Shown: piece by piece, positions 43,305-52,616 of the stretch
Layout: each line of letters starts with the position of its first letter
Position numbering within the stretch: the first letter of the stretch is position 1
DNA from: Streptomyces pinistramenti
Lineage (GTDB): Bacteria; Actinomycetota; Actinomycetes; Streptomycetales; Streptomycetaceae
NCBI RefSeq assembly: GCF_020564935.1
Contig: NZ_JAJCXB010000030.1
Coordinates: forward strand, 20,096-84,095
Direction: 5' to 3'
DNA: 64,000 bases
Position numbers and translations under genes: made by a program
The notes under the pieces: model-generated
The model's input: the letters and a program-made list of their open reading frames with translations, nothing else
Databases searched by the model: none
What the model was told of the DNA's origin: nothing

Positions 43305-44228
43305 ATGGGACGCTATGTGATCCGGCGGCTGCTCCAGATGGTCCCGGTGTTCATCGGCAGCACGTTCCTGATCTTCTTCATGGTGTACGCACTGGGCGAC
43401 CCCGTGGCCGCGATGTTCGGCGATCGGGCGCCCGACCCCGCGACCGCCGCCCAGATCCGCGCCGACCTCTATCTCGACCAGCCGCTGTGGAAGCAGTATC
43501 TGCACTACATGGGGCAGATCTTCCAAGGGAATTTCGGCACCGCTTTCAACGGCCAGCCGGTCACCGAACTGATGGCGGCGGCCTTTCCCGTCACCCTGCG
43601 GCTCACCCTCGTCGCGATCCTGATCGAAATGATCGCCGGAATCCTGCTGGGCGTCTTCAGCGGACTGCGGCGCGGCCGGGCCGTGGACACCTCGGTGCTG
43701 GTCTTCACGCTCGTCGTGGTCTCCGTACCGACCTTCGTCAGCGGTTATGTGCTGCAATTCCTGCTCGGCGTGAAATGGGGCTGGGTCAAACCCGCCGTCT
43801 CCATCGACGCGCCGCTCGGCGAACTCCTGCTGCCCGGTGTCGTGCTGGCGCTGGTCTCCCTCGCGTACGTCACCCGGCTGACCCGCACCTCCATCGCCGA
43901 GAACGCCCGCGCCGACTACGTCCGCACCGCCATCGCCAAGGGACTGCCACGCCACCGCGTCATCACCCGCCACCTGCTGCGCAATTCGCTGATCCCGGTG
44001 GTCACCTTCATCGGCACCGACATCGGCGCCCTGATGGGCGGCGCGATCGTCACCGAACGCATCTTCAACATCCACGGCGTCGGATTCCAGCTCTACCAGG
44101 GCATCCTGCGGCAGAACTCGCCGACCGTGGTGGGCTTCGTGACGATCCTCGTGCTGGTCTTCCTCTTCGCCAACCTCATCGTCGACCTGCTGTACGCCGT
44201 CCTCGACCCGAGGATCCGCTATGCCTGA
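43305..44228 (+). CDS. oligopeptide ABC transporter permease, DppB/OppB type (operon 2)
   Basis: A 307-aa permease of the same length as its operon-1 paralogue and very similar to it (MGRYVIRRLLQMVPVFIGST; ALGDPVAAMFGDRAPDPATA shared). The EAA loop is RTAIAKGLPRHRVITRHLLR. It overlaps the next gene by eight bases, the same overlap as in operon 1. Confidence 0.9.
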   Translation: MGRYVIRRLLQMVPVFIGSTFLIFFMVYALGDPVAAMFGDRAPDPATAAQIRADLYLDQPLWKQYLHYMGQIFQGNFGTAFNGQPVTELMAAAFPVTLRLTLVAILIEMIAGILLGVFSGLRRGRAVDTSVLVFTLVVVSVPTFVSGYVLQFLLGVKWGWVKPAVSIDAPLGELLLPGVVLALVSLAYVTRLTRTSIAENARADYVRTAIAKGLPRHRVITRHLLRNSLIPVVTFIGTDIGALMGGAIVTERIFNIHGVGFQLYQGILRQNSPTVVGFVTILVLVFLFANLIVDLLYAVLDPRIRYA

Positions 44229-45192
44229 TCACGTACCGGACGAAGCCATCACCCACGGCGACGGCGGCGCGGCCGCGCTGGCCATCGGCGCGGCCGAATC
44301 GCTGGAGCGCACCCCCGGCACCGGGCCCGGCGGTGCTCCGACCGGCCGGGCCCGCAGCCTGTGGCGCGACGCCTGGCACGACCTGCGGCGCAACCCGGTT
44401 TTCGTGGTCTCCGCGCTGATCATCCTGTTCCTGGTGGTCATCGCCATCCGGCCGCAGCTGATCGCCGACGGGAACCCGTACCGCGCCGACCTCGCCAAGG
44501 CCCAGGCCGGGCCCGAGCCCGGCCACCCGTTCGGCTTCGACACCCAGGGCCGGGACGTCTACACCCGGGTGGTCTACGGCGCCCGCGCCTCCATCACCGT
44601 CGGCGTCTGCGCCACCGCGGGTGTCGCGCTCCTGGGCAGCCTGCTGGGCGGCCTGGCCGGGTTCTTCGGCGGCTGGTGGGACACCCTGCTCTCCCGGCTC
44701 GCCGACATCTTCTTCGGCATCCCGGTCATCCTCGGCGGCCTGGTCTTCCTCTCCGTCGTCACCAGCTCCACCGTCTGGCCGGTGATCGGCTTCATCGTGC
44801 TGCTGGGCTGGCCGCAGATCGCCCGCATCGCCCGCGGCGCCGTGTTCACCGCCAAGCAGAACGACTACGTCCAGGCCGCACGGGCACTGGGCGCGGGCAA
44901 CGGCCGGATGCTGCTGCGGCACATCGCGCCGAACGCCGTCGCGCCGGTCATCGTCGTCGCCACCATCGCCCTGGGCACCTACATCTCGCTGGAGGCGACC
45001 CTGTCCTACCTCGGCGCCGGCCTCAAACCGCCCACCGTGTCCTGGGGCATCGACATCTCCGCCGCCTCGACGTCCATCCGCAACGCCCCGCACATGCTGC
45101 TGTGGCCCGCGGGGGCCCTGAGCGTCACGGTGCTGGCATTCATCATGCTCGGCGACGCGGTGCGCGACGCCCTCGACCCCAAGTTGCGCTGA
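44221..45192 (+). CDS. oligopeptide ABC transporter permease, DppC/OppC type (operon 2)
   Basis: A 323-aa permease. Its cytosolic N-terminus is about 14 residues longer than the operon-1 paralogue's. The core is conserved: SLWRDAWHDLRRNPVFVVSA, PFGFDTQGRDVYTRVVYGAR, QAARALGAGNGRMLLRHIAP, and the same terminus ALDPKLR. Confidence 0.9.
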   Translation: MPDHVPDEAITHGDGGAAALAIGAAESLERTPGTGPGGAPTGRARSLWRDAWHDLRRNPVFVVSALIILFLVVIAIRPQLIADGNPYRADLAKAQAGPEPGHPFGFDTQGRDVYTRVVYGARASITVGVCATAGVALLGSLLGGLAGFFGGWWDTLLSRLADIFFGIPVILGGLVFLSVVTSSTVWPVIGFIVLLGWPQIARIARGAVFTAKQNDYVQAARALGAGNGRMLLRHIAPNAVAPVIVVATIALGTYISLEATLSYLGAGLKPPTVSWGIDISAASTSIRNAPHMLLWPAGALSVTVLAFIMLGDAVRDALDPKLR

Positions 45193-45203
45193 GGAGCGGG
45201 CAG

Positions 45204-46205
45204 ATGACGACGACCCCGGAGCCGAAACTCCTCGACGTCCGCGACCTGAAGGTCGAATTCCGCACCCGGGACGGCATCGCCAAGGCCGTCAACGGCGTCA
45301 CGTACCAGGTCGCCGCAGGCCAGACGCTGGCCGTGCTCGGCGAGTCGGGATCCGGCAAGTCGGTCACCGCGCAGGCCGTGATGGGCATCCTCGATACACC
45401 GCCGGGATTCGTCACCGGCGGCGAGATCTTCTTCCAGGGGCGCGACCTGCTGACGCTGGGCAGGGAGGAACGCCGCAAGGTCCGCGGCGCCAAGATGGCG
45501 ATGATCTTCCAGGACGCGCTGTCCTCGCTGAACCCGGTGCTCTCCGTCGGCGCGCAGCTCGGCGAGATGTACCAGGTGCACCGAGGGCTGTCCCGCAAGG
45601 CGGCCCGCGGCAAGGCCGTCGAACTGATGGAACGGGTCGGCATTCCCGCCGCCGCGGCCCGGGTGGGGGACTTCCCGCACCAGTTCTCCGGCGGTATGCG
45701 GCAGCGCATCATGATCGCGATGGCGCTGGCCCTGGAGCCGGAGCTGATCATCGCGGACGAGCCGACGACGGCTCTGGACGTCACCGTGCAGGCGCAGGTC
45801 ATGGACCTGCTCGCACAGCTCCAGCGCGAGTTCCACATGGGCCTGATCCTCATCACCCACGACCTGGGAGTGGTCGCCGATGTCGCCGACACCATCGCGG
45901 TGATGTACGCCGGCCGGATCGTCGAGACCGCCCCCGTCCACCAGCTCTACAGAGCCCCGGCCCACCCGTACACCCGCGGACTGCTCGACTCCATCCCGCG
46001 CCTGGACCAGAAGGGCCGGACGCTCTACGCGATCAAGGGACTGCCGCCCAACCTGACGGCCATTCCGCCCGGTTGCCCCTTCAACCCCCGCTGTCCGCTG
46101 GCCCAGGACGTCTGCCGCACCGACCTGCCGCCGCTCTACGAGGCCGGACCCGGGCGCGCCAGCGCCTGCCACTTCTGGAAGGAGACGCTCGGTGGAGCCC
46201 GATGA
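45204..46205 (+). CDS. oligopeptide ABC transporter ATPase, DppD/OppD type (operon 2)
   Basis: A 333-aa ATPase with Walker A GESGSGKSV, signature FSGGMRQR, Walker B LIIADEPTTALDVT and Cys motif GCPFNPRCPLAQDVCR. ATG 45204 follows GAGGAGCGGG. DNA around 45690-45800 is virtually identical to 39850-39960 in operon 1, suggesting gene conversion or recent duplication of this block. The end overlaps the next gene by 14 bases. Confidence 0.92.
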   Translation: MTTTPEPKLLDVRDLKVEFRTRDGIAKAVNGVTYQVAAGQTLAVLGESGSGKSVTAQAVMGILDTPPGFVTGGEIFFQGRDLLTLGREERRKVRGAKMAMIFQDALSSLNPVLSVGAQLGEMYQVHRGLSRKAARGKAVELMERVGIPAAAARVGDFPHQFSGGMRQRIMIAMALALEPELIIADEPTTALDVTVQAQVMDLLAQLQREFHMGLILITHDLGVVADVADTIAVMYAGRIVETAPVHQLYRAPAHPYTRGLLDSIPRLDQKGRTLYAIKGLPPNLTAIPPGCPFNPRCPLAQDVCRTDLPPLYEAGPGRASACHFWKETLGGAR

Positions 46206-47298
46206 GCAGGAGACAGGCAGCGGCGGCGGGCCCGCGCCCCGCGTGGCGGCGGCCGGAGTCAGGACGCGGGCCGCGCGCGGCGAGGCGATCCTGGAGATCC
46301 GCGACCTGGCCAAGCACTTCCCGCTCCACCGGGGCGTGGTGTTCCAGAGGCAGGTCGGCGCGGTCAAGGCCGTCGACGGTGTCTCGTTCGACCTCTACAA
46401 GGGCGAGACGCTCGGGATCGTCGGCGAATCGGGCTGCGGCAAGTCGACCGTCGCCAAGCTGCTGGTCGGCCTGGAGCGGCCGACGGCCGGGCAGATCCGC
46501 TACCAGGGCGAGGACATCATCAAGCTGTCGGGGCGGGCGTTGAAGGCGGTGCGCCGCAATATCCAGATGGTGTTCCAGGACCCTTACACGTCCCTGAATC
46601 CGCGGATGACGGTCGGGGACATCATCGGGGAGCCGTACGAGATCCACCCGGAGGTGGCCCCGAAGGGTTCGCGGCGGCAGAAGGTGCGCGAGCTGCTGGA
46701 TGTGGTGGGGCTCAACCCGGAGTACATCAACCGGTATCCGCACCAGTTCTCCGGCGGCCAGCGCCAGCGCATCGGCATCGCCCGCGGCCTCGCGCTGCGC
46801 CCGGAGATCATCGTCGCCGACGAGCCGGTCTCGGCCCTCGACGTCTCCGTCCAGGCCCAGGTCATCAACCTCCTGGAGCGCCTCCAGGACGAGTTCGACC
46901 TCAGCTACGTCTTCATCGCGCACGACCTGTCCGTCGTCCGGCACATCTCCGACCGGGTCGCCGTGATGTACCTCGGCCGCCTCGCCGAGACCGGCACCGA
47001 CGAGCAGATCTACGAGCACCCGACGCACCCGTACACCCAGGCCCTGCTCTCCGCCGTCCCGGTGCCCGACCCGGCAGCGCGCGAGCGGCGGGGACGGATC
47101 CTGCTGGCGGGTGACGTGCCCTCGCCCGCCGATCCGCCGTCCGGCTGCCGCTTCCGCACCCGCTGCTGGAAGGCCCAGGACGTGTGCGCCGAAGTGGTCC
47201 CGCCGCTGGACGTCCCCGAGTGGTTCGTCGGCGCGGGCCCGGCCGGGCACCCGTCGGCCTGCCACTTCGCCGAGGAGCGGTCGGACGCTCAGGAGTAG
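46192..47298 (+). CDS. oligopeptide ABC transporter ATPase, DppF/OppF type (operon 2)
   Basis: A 368-aa ATPase starting at GTG 46192, inside the end of the previous gene, with AAGGAGA upstream. It has Walker A GESGCGKST, FSGGQRQR, IIVADEPVSALDVS and GCRFRTRCWKAQDVC. The first ~30 residues are a variable linker absent from the operon-1 copy. It is the last gene of the operon, facing the convergent bldK-type operon. Confidence 0.92.
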   Translation: MEPDEQETGSGGGPAPRVAAAGVRTRAARGEAILEIRDLAKHFPLHRGVVFQRQVGAVKAVDGVSFDLYKGETLGIVGESGCGKSTVAKLLVGLERPTAGQIRYQGEDIIKLSGRALKAVRRNIQMVFQDPYTSLNPRMTVGDIIGEPYEIHPEVAPKGSRRQKVRELLDVVGLNPEYINRYPHQFSGGQRQRIGIARGLALRPEIIVADEPVSALDVSVQAQVINLLERLQDEFDLSYVFIAHDLSVVRHISDRVAVMYLGRLAETGTDEQIYEHPTHPYTQALLSAVPVPDPAARERRGRILLAGDVPSPADPPSGCRFRTRCWKAQDVCAEVVPPLDVPEWFVGAGPAGHPSACHFAEERSDAQE

Positions 47299-47309
47299 CC
47301 GCGCACAGG

Positions 47310-47356
47310 CCGGAGCCCGCCTCCCGTGGTGCTGGGGTGTGGGAAGCGGGCTCCGG
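47310..47356. terminator. bidirectional terminator between convergent transporter operons
   Basis: CCGGAGCCCGCCTCCC (47310-47325) pairs with GGGAAGCGGGCTCCGG (47341-47356), 15 of 16 bases, with a 15-base loop. It lies 12 bases after operon 2 and 28 bases after the stop of the minus-strand operon. Confidence 0.8.
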
Positions 47357-47383
47357 TTCCGAGCGGAGGCGATGGAGACCGGG

Positions 47384-48541
47384 TCAAAGGGTCGTGCCGC
47401 TCTCGCCGGCGTCATCGGCTGGCTTCTGCGACGCTGCCTCCTCGGCCGCGGCCAGTGCGGGATCGAGGACGATGTCCTCGTCGCGCGCCGCGGTCGTCGG
47501 TTCTTCGGGGAAGTGGCAGGCGGTGAGGTGGCCCGCGCCGTTCCCGGCGATCTGGAGCAGCGGCGGCTCCTGTGCCGCGCACTTGTCCTGCGCCTTCCAG
47601 CAGCGGGTACGGAACCGGCAGCCGGACGGCGGGTTGACGGGGGAGGGGACGTCGCCGGCCAGCCGGATGCGCTCGCGGTCGTCCTCATCCGACTCGACGA
47701 ACTTCGCCTCGGGCACGGCCGAGAGCAGCGCGTGGGTGTACGGGTGGCGCGGCCGGTTGTAGATCTCGTCGCGGGTGCCCACCTCGACGATCTTGCCCAG
47801 GTACATCACGGCGACCCGCTGGCTGAAGTGCCGTACCACCGCGAGGTCGTGCGCGATGAACAGGAACGCGATGCCCAGCTCCCGCTGGAGGTCCTGGAGC
47901 AGGTTGACGACCTGCGCCTGGATGGAGACGTCCAGCGCCGATACCGGCTCGTCCGCGACGATCAGCTTCGGCTCCAGGGCGAGCGCGCGGGCCACGCCGA
48001 TGCGCTGGCGCTGGCCGCCGGAGAACTCGTGCGGGAAGCGGTTGTAGTGCTCCGGGTTGAGGCCGACGGTCTCCAGCAGCTCCCGGATCCGCTTCTCCCG
48101 GCCGCCGGGCGGATTGATCCCGTTGATCTCCATCGGGCCGCCGATGATGGTGCCGACGGTCTGCCGCGGGTTCAGCGAGGCGTACGGATCCTGGAAGATC
48201 ATCTGGATCTCGGAGCGGACCGGGGCCAGCTCCTTGCGGTTGGCGTGGGTGATGTCCTGCCCCGCGTAGGTGATCTTGCCGGAGGTCGGCTCCATCAGCC
48301 GGGTCAGCAGCCGCCCGGTGGTCGACTTGCCGCAGCCCGACTCGCCGACCAGACCGAAGCTCTCGCTCTCGTGCACGGTCAGGTCGACGCCGTCGACCGC
48401 CTGGACCGCGCCGACCTTCCGCTTGAACGGGAAGCCGCCGTAGATCGGGAAGTGCTTGGTCACCCCCTCGGCGACGAGCAGGGGTTCGCCCGGAGCGGGC
48501 GCGGCGTCCCGGGGCGCGGGGAGTGTGACGTGGTCTGTCAT
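47384..48541 (-). CDS. bldKE: oligopeptide ABC transporter ATPase, BldKE-like
   Basis: A 385-aa OppF-type ATPase. Walker A GESGCGKST, FQDPYASLNPRQTVGTIIGG, FSGGQRQR, LIVADEPVSALDVS, and Cys motif GCRFRTRCWKAQDKC are present. It has an acidic C-terminal tail of about 40 residues not seen in the other ATPases here. It is the last gene of a permease-SBP-permease-ATPase-ATPase operon, the order reported for bldKA-bldKE, the peptide importer needed for aerial mycelium formation. The symbol rests on that order, not on a search. Confidence 0.75.
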   Translation of the reverse strand: MTDHVTLPAPRDAAPAPGEPLLVAEGVTKHFPIYGGFPFKRKVGAVQAVDGVDLTVHESESFGLVGESGCGKSTTGRLLTRLMEPTSGKITYAGQDITHANRKELAPVRSEIQMIFQDPYASLNPRQTVGTIIGGPMEINGINPPGGREKRIRELLETVGLNPEHYNRFPHEFSGGQRQRIGVARALALEPKLIVADEPVSALDVSIQAQVVNLLQDLQRELGIAFLFIAHDLAVVRHFSQRVAVMYLGKIVEVGTRDEIYNRPRHPYTHALLSAVPEAKFVESDEDDRERIRLAGDVPSPVNPPSGCRFRTRCWKAQDKCAAQEPPLLQIAGNGAGHLTACHFPEEPTTAARDEDIVLDPALAAAEEAASQKPADDAGESGTTL

Positions 48542-48553
48542 GGTGATGGCTCC

Positions 48554-49615
48554 CTAGCCCAGCCGGGGCTTGATCTGCTCGGTGAAGAAGGTGTGCTGCT
48601 GCTCGGGCCCGAGGTGGCAGGCGGCGGCCCGGCCCTCGGGCAGCAGCGGCCGCTCCTCGGTGCAGCGCCCGCCGCCGACCTCGGCGGTGAAGGCGCAGCG
48701 CGGGTGGAAGGCGCAGCCCGACGGGGGGTTGAGCAGGCTCGGCGGCGAGCCGGGGATCGGGTGCAGCGCCTCGTTGACGTCGGAGGAAAGCCGCGGCATG
48801 GAGCTCAGCAGGCCCCAGGTGTACGGGTGTTGGGGCCGGGTCAGGATCTCCTTGACGGAGCCCCGCTCCACGGCCCGGCCCGCGTACATCACCAGCAGGT
48901 CGTCGGCGGTGTTCGCGACCACGCCGAGGTCGTGGGTGATCAGGATGATCGCGGAGCCGAACTCCTGCTGGAGGTCCTTGAGGAGGTCCAGGATCTGCGC
49001 CTGGACGGTGACGTCAAGGGCGGTGGTCGGCTCGTCGGCTATCAGCAGTTCGGGGTTGCAGACCAGCGCCATCGCGATCATGGCGCGCTGGCGCATGCCG
49101 CCGGAGAACTGGTGCGGGTAGTCGTCCACCCGCAGGGTCGGCTGCGGGATGCCGACCTTCGTCAGCATCTCGATGGCGCGCTGCCGGCCCTCGCGTTTGG
49201 AGGCGCCGGTGTGCTTCATGAACGGCTCGGCGATCTGCCGGCCGACGGTGTAGTACGGCGACAGGGCGGTCAGCGCGTCCTGGAAGATCATGGCCATCTT
49301 GTTGCCGCGGAGCTTCTCCAGGGTCTTTTCCTTGGCCCCGGTCAACTCCTGGCCGTCCAGGTGGATTTCGCCCGCGATCTCGGTCGCCTTGGGGTTGTGC
49401 AGTCCCAGGACGGCGAGGTTGGTGACGGACTTGCCGGAGCCCGACTCGCCGACGATGCCGAGCGTCTGGCCGCGTTCGAGATCGAAGGAGAGGCCGTCCA
49501 CCGCCTTGACGATGCCGTCCTCGGTGGAGAACCGCACGTACAGGTCGCGTACGGAGAGGAAGGGGTCCGATCCGGTCGGGACCGGCGTGCCCTCGGTCGT
49601 GGTGAGTGTGGTCAC
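48554..49615 (-). CDS. bldKD: oligopeptide ABC transporter ATPase, BldKD-like
   Basis: A 353-aa OppD-type ATPase with GESGSGKSV, IFQDALTALSPYYTVGRQIA, FSGGMRQR, LLIADEPTTALDVT and the Cys motif GCAFHPRCAFTAEVGGGRC, which has a longer loop than in operons 1 and 2. GTG 49615. It is 12 bp from the downstream ATPase gene and 11 bp from the upstream permease, so the genes are co-transcribed. Confidence 0.78.
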   Translation of the reverse strand: MTTLTTTEGTPVPTGSDPFLSVRDLYVRFSTEDGIVKAVDGLSFDLERGQTLGIVGESGSGKSVTNLAVLGLHNPKATEIAGEIHLDGQELTGAKEKTLEKLRGNKMAMIFQDALTALSPYYTVGRQIAEPFMKHTGASKREGRQRAIEMLTKVGIPQPTLRVDDYPHQFSGGMRQRAMIAMALVCNPELLIADEPTTALDVTVQAQILDLLKDLQQEFGSAIILITHDLGVVANTADDLLVMYAGRAVERGSVKEILTRPQHPYTWGLLSSMPRLSSDVNEALHPIPGSPPSLLNPPSGCAFHPRCAFTAEVGGGRCTEERPLLPEGRAAACHLGPEQQHTFFTEQIKPRLG

Positions 49616-49626
49616 TTCAGGCTCTC

Positions 49627-50598
49627 CTAGGACAGGCGCACGCGCGGGTCGATGAAGGCGTACGTCGCATCCACGATGATGTTGAACACCAGGATCAGGG
49701 CCGCGCTGAAGATCAGCACGCCCAGCACCATGGGCAGATCAAGTGTGGTGACGGAATTGATCGCCAGCCGGCCGATGCCCGCGAGCGAGAAGGTGAACTC
49801 GGTGATCATGGCGCCGCCGAACAGCGAGCCGAGGTCCATGCCGAGGATGGTGACGATGGGAATCAGCGAGCCGCGCCAGGCGTAGCGCAGGAAGACGTAA
49901 CGCGCCGGCATGCCCTTGGCCTTGGCGGTGCGGACGTGCTCCTCCTGGAGCTGCTCGATCATCGTCGAGCGCGACATACGGGTGTACTGCGCGGTGAAGA
50001 TCGTCGACATCACGAGCCAGGGCAGCAGCAGGCCCATGAACCAGCCGCCGGGGTTGCTGGTGAAGTCCACGTACTTCGGGGACGCCATCACGCCGCTGTA
50101 GACGAAGATGCCGAGCACGATCGGCCCGAGGATGTAGATCTGCACCGAGCTGAGGACCATCGAGACGCCGGTGACGACCTTGTCCAGCACCGTGCCCCGC
50201 TTCCACGCGGCGAGCAGTCCGGCGCCCAGGCCGATGACGAGGAAGACGATGGCGCCGCCGATGGCCAGCGAGGCCGTGGTGGGCAGCCGGTCCATCATCG
50301 TCGACCAGACGTCCTGCTTGGTGGCGAACGAGTAGCCGAAGCAGGGGGCGCTGCAGTGGCCGATGGTGTAGTCGCGGCCGACGAAGATGCCCGAGAGGAA
50401 GTCCCAGTACTGCGTCGGCAGGGGCTTGTCGAGCCCGAGGTTCTGGTGGATCAGCGCGACGTTGTCGGCGGTGCAGTTCTTGCCGCAGGACATCAGGGCC
50501 GGGTCGCCGACGGCGAAGAACACGAAGAAGGTGACGGCGCTCAGCAGGATGAGGGTGACGATCGCGCCGAACGTCCGGCGAAATAGAAAGGGAAGCAT
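49627..50598 (-). CDS. bldKC: oligopeptide ABC transporter permease, BldKC-like (OppB type)
   Basis: A 323-aa permease (MLPFLFRRTFGAIVTLILLS) of OppB class with an unusually long external loop between the first helices containing four Cys (SCGKNC and HCSAPC). The EAA region is RTAKAKGMPARYVFLRYAWR. The loop cysteines are absent from the operon-1 and operon-2 OppB proteins and could form disulfides outside the membrane. It follows the binding-protein gene after a hairpin. Confidence 0.78.
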   Translation of the reverse strand: MLPFLFRRTFGAIVTLILLSAVTFFVFFAVGDPALMSCGKNCTADNVALIHQNLGLDKPLPTQYWDFLSGIFVGRDYTIGHCSAPCFGYSFATKQDVWSTMMDRLPTTASLAIGGAIVFLVIGLGAGLLAAWKRGTVLDKVVTGVSMVLSSVQIYILGPIVLGIFVYSGVMASPKYVDFTSNPGGWFMGLLLPWLVMSTIFTAQYTRMSRSTMIEQLQEEHVRTAKAKGMPARYVFLRYAWRGSLIPIVTILGMDLGSLFGGAMITEFTFSLAGIGRLAINSVTTLDLPMVLGVLIFSAALILVFNIIVDATYAFIDPRVRLS

Positions 50599-50658
50599 GA
50601 CAGTTCGCTGCTCTCAGGACGGCGGCGGCTGTGGGCGTGAGGGGTGGCGGCGAAGGCC

Positions 50659-50696
50659 CCGGAGGGCGCGCGCTCCGCCGTGCGCGCGCGCTCCGG
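50659..50696 (-). terminator. intra-operon hairpin between binding-protein and permease genes
   Basis: CCGGAGGGCGCGCGC at 50659 pairs with GCGCGCGCGCTCCGG ending at 50696, one mismatch, with an eight-base loop. It follows the stop of the binding-protein gene (minus strand) by about 17 bases. The position matches the hairpin at 37335-37359 in operon 1, suggesting the same device for making excess binding protein. Confidence 0.55.
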
Positions 50697-50713
50697 AATG
50701 CCCTCTGAGCTGC

Positions 50714-52513
50714 TTACTTCTTGAGGAACAGCGTGTTCGGGTCGAGGTAGCTGACGTCGGTGTTGTACCGCGTGCCGCCGACGTTCGAGCCGTACAGCTG
50801 GAGCACCTTGGTGTAGAAGACCGGGGCGGCCGGGTTGACCTTCTCCACGATGTAGTGGTGCAGCTTCTGCCACTCCTCCGTCGCCTTGTCCACATCCGCG
50901 ATCTTGCTGATGCGGGCGATCTCGGAGTTCACGTGCTTGTCGTTCACGTGCGAGTAGTTCGACGAGCCGTTCTGGATGGTGGTGCCGTCGTAGGACGGCG
51001 GGATCACCGTGGAGGCGTCCGGCCAGTCCTGGCCCCAGCCGGTCATGTAGATGTCGAAGCCGTTGTCGACCTTGCCCATCTGCTCGTACCAGGAGGCGGC
51101 GTCGACCTCCTTCTTCTGCACGTCGAAGCCGGCCTTGTCCAGCGCGTCCTCGATGACGACGGCTTCCTTCTGGCGCGCCTCGGTGTTGGAGTAGGCGTAG
51201 ACGAGCTTCATCCCCGTCTTGCCGGCCTCCTTGAGGAGCTTCTTGGCCTTCTCCGGCTCACCGTTGGGGTGCGTCAGCTTGCCGTACGGGTCGTAGCCCT
51301 TCTTGTAGCCCGCGACGGTCGGGGCGAGCAGGCCGCCCGCGATCTCGCCGCCGTAGGTGCCGCCGTTGATCCGGACGATCTGGCTGCTGGGCAGGGCGTA
51401 GGTGATCGCGTCGCGGATCTTCTTGTCCTTGAGGCGGTCCATGTTGAAGTTCATCTGCCAGACGTAGGGCTGGTAGCCCTGTACCAAGCGCTTGCTGGCG
51501 CTGGCGTCCTCCAGCACCTGCTTGGTCGCGTTCGTGTCCACCGCGTTGGAGAAGCTGATCGCGTTCTTGGCCTCACCCTTGTCGGCCATCAGGCGCTTGG
51601 TGGAGTCCGAAGCCTGGTGGTTGAAGGTGATGTTGTACCCGTCGGGGTACTGGTGGCGCATGGAGTCCGTCTTCGGATCCCAGTTCTTGTTCCGCACCAG
51701 CTGCATGGACTTGCCGGACTTGAACGACGCGATCTTGTACGGGCCGGCGGAGACCGGCGCGACGTCGTAGTTGTCCTTGGTGTCCTTCGCGCTGTCCGGG
51801 ACCGCGCTGTAGCCCGGCATCGTCAGCGCGTACGGCAGCTGCGACTGCGGCTGCTCGAAGTGGAAGATGACGGTCTTCTCGTCCGGGGTGTCCAGGACGT
51901 TCTTGGGCAGGTGGTCACCCTTGTACGGGCCATCGGGCAGCGCCTTGCGGTAGCTGGTTCCGTTGCCCGACAGCCACTTCTGGATGTACGTGGGACCGTC
52001 GGTGATGAACTTCGCGTAGGAGCGCTCGATGGTGTGGCGGATGTCCTTCGAGGTGATCGGCGTGCCGTCCTCGAACTTGATGCCGTCCTTGAGCGTGTAC
52101 TTCCAGGTCTTGCCGCCGTCGGACATGGTGCCCGCGTCGGTGGCGAGGTCGCCGACGACCTTGTCGTTGCCCTTGTCGTCCTGCTGGAAGCTGGTGAGCC
52201 CGCGGAATATCAGCTGCGACAGCGCCTTCTGGTCGCTGACGTACATCTGCGCCGGGTCCAGGTGGTTGAAGCTGTCACGCTGGTAGACGCGGATGGTGCC
52301 GCCGGACTTGGCGTCCTTGACGGCCTTGGCCGGGCCCGTGGAGTCGGCGGCCGTGCCGAGCGGCACCGCCTTCGACTGGGTCGCGGCGTCCTCGTCCGAC
52401 TGCGACTTGTCCTTGCCGCTGCCGCTGCCGCTGCTGCAGCCGGTCAGCGCCAGTGAACCGGCCGCCAGGGCCACGATCACCGCGCGAGCTCTGCGCGTAG
52501 AAAGTGCATTCAT
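50714..52513 (-). CDS. bldKB: oligopeptide-binding lipoprotein, BldKB-like
   Basis: A 599-aa lipoprotein. The signal peptide ends SLALTGCSSG (lipobox LTGC, Cys at about residue 26). After a Ser/Gly/Asp-rich linker comes a full SBP_bac_5 fold (TIRVYQRDSFNHLDPAQMYV, WKYTLKDGIKFEDGTPITSK, IRDAITYALPSSQIVRINGG, YMTGWGQDWPD). BldKB is about 600 aa, so length agrees. It is distinct from the two ~540-aa binding proteins at 35688 and 41588. ATG 52513 is preferred to the in-frame TTG at 52522. Confidence 0.78.
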   Translation of the reverse strand: MNALSTRRARAVIVALAAGSLALTGCSSGSGSGKDKSQSDEDAATQSKAVPLGTAADSTGPAKAVKDAKSGGTIRVYQRDSFNHLDPAQMYVSDQKALSQLIFRGLTSFQQDDKGNDKVVGDLATDAGTMSDGGKTWKYTLKDGIKFEDGTPITSKDIRHTIERSYAKFITDGPTYIQKWLSGNGTSYRKALPDGPYKGDHLPKNVLDTPDEKTVIFHFEQPQSQLPYALTMPGYSAVPDSAKDTKDNYDVAPVSAGPYKIASFKSGKSMQLVRNKNWDPKTDSMRHQYPDGYNITFNHQASDSTKRLMADKGEAKNAISFSNAVDTNATKQVLEDASASKRLVQGYQPYVWQMNFNMDRLKDKKIRDAITYALPSSQIVRINGGTYGGEIAGGLLAPTVAGYKKGYDPYGKLTHPNGEPEKAKKLLKEAGKTGMKLVYAYSNTEARQKEAVVIEDALDKAGFDVQKKEVDAASWYEQMGKVDNGFDIYMTGWGQDWPDASTVIPPSYDGTTIQNGSSNYSHVNDKHVNSEIARISKIADVDKATEEWQKLHHYIVEKVNPAAPVFYTKVLQLYGSNVGGTRYNTDVSYLDPNTLFLKK

Positions 52514-52616
52514 GAGGTCCAAGCACCTGCCTGTCAGTTGGTGTCCAGATGTGCTGCCTGACGCATCCGGTGCGAACCCGGTGCGGGGGTGACAGCAGCC
52601 CCCCTCAAGTGGACGG

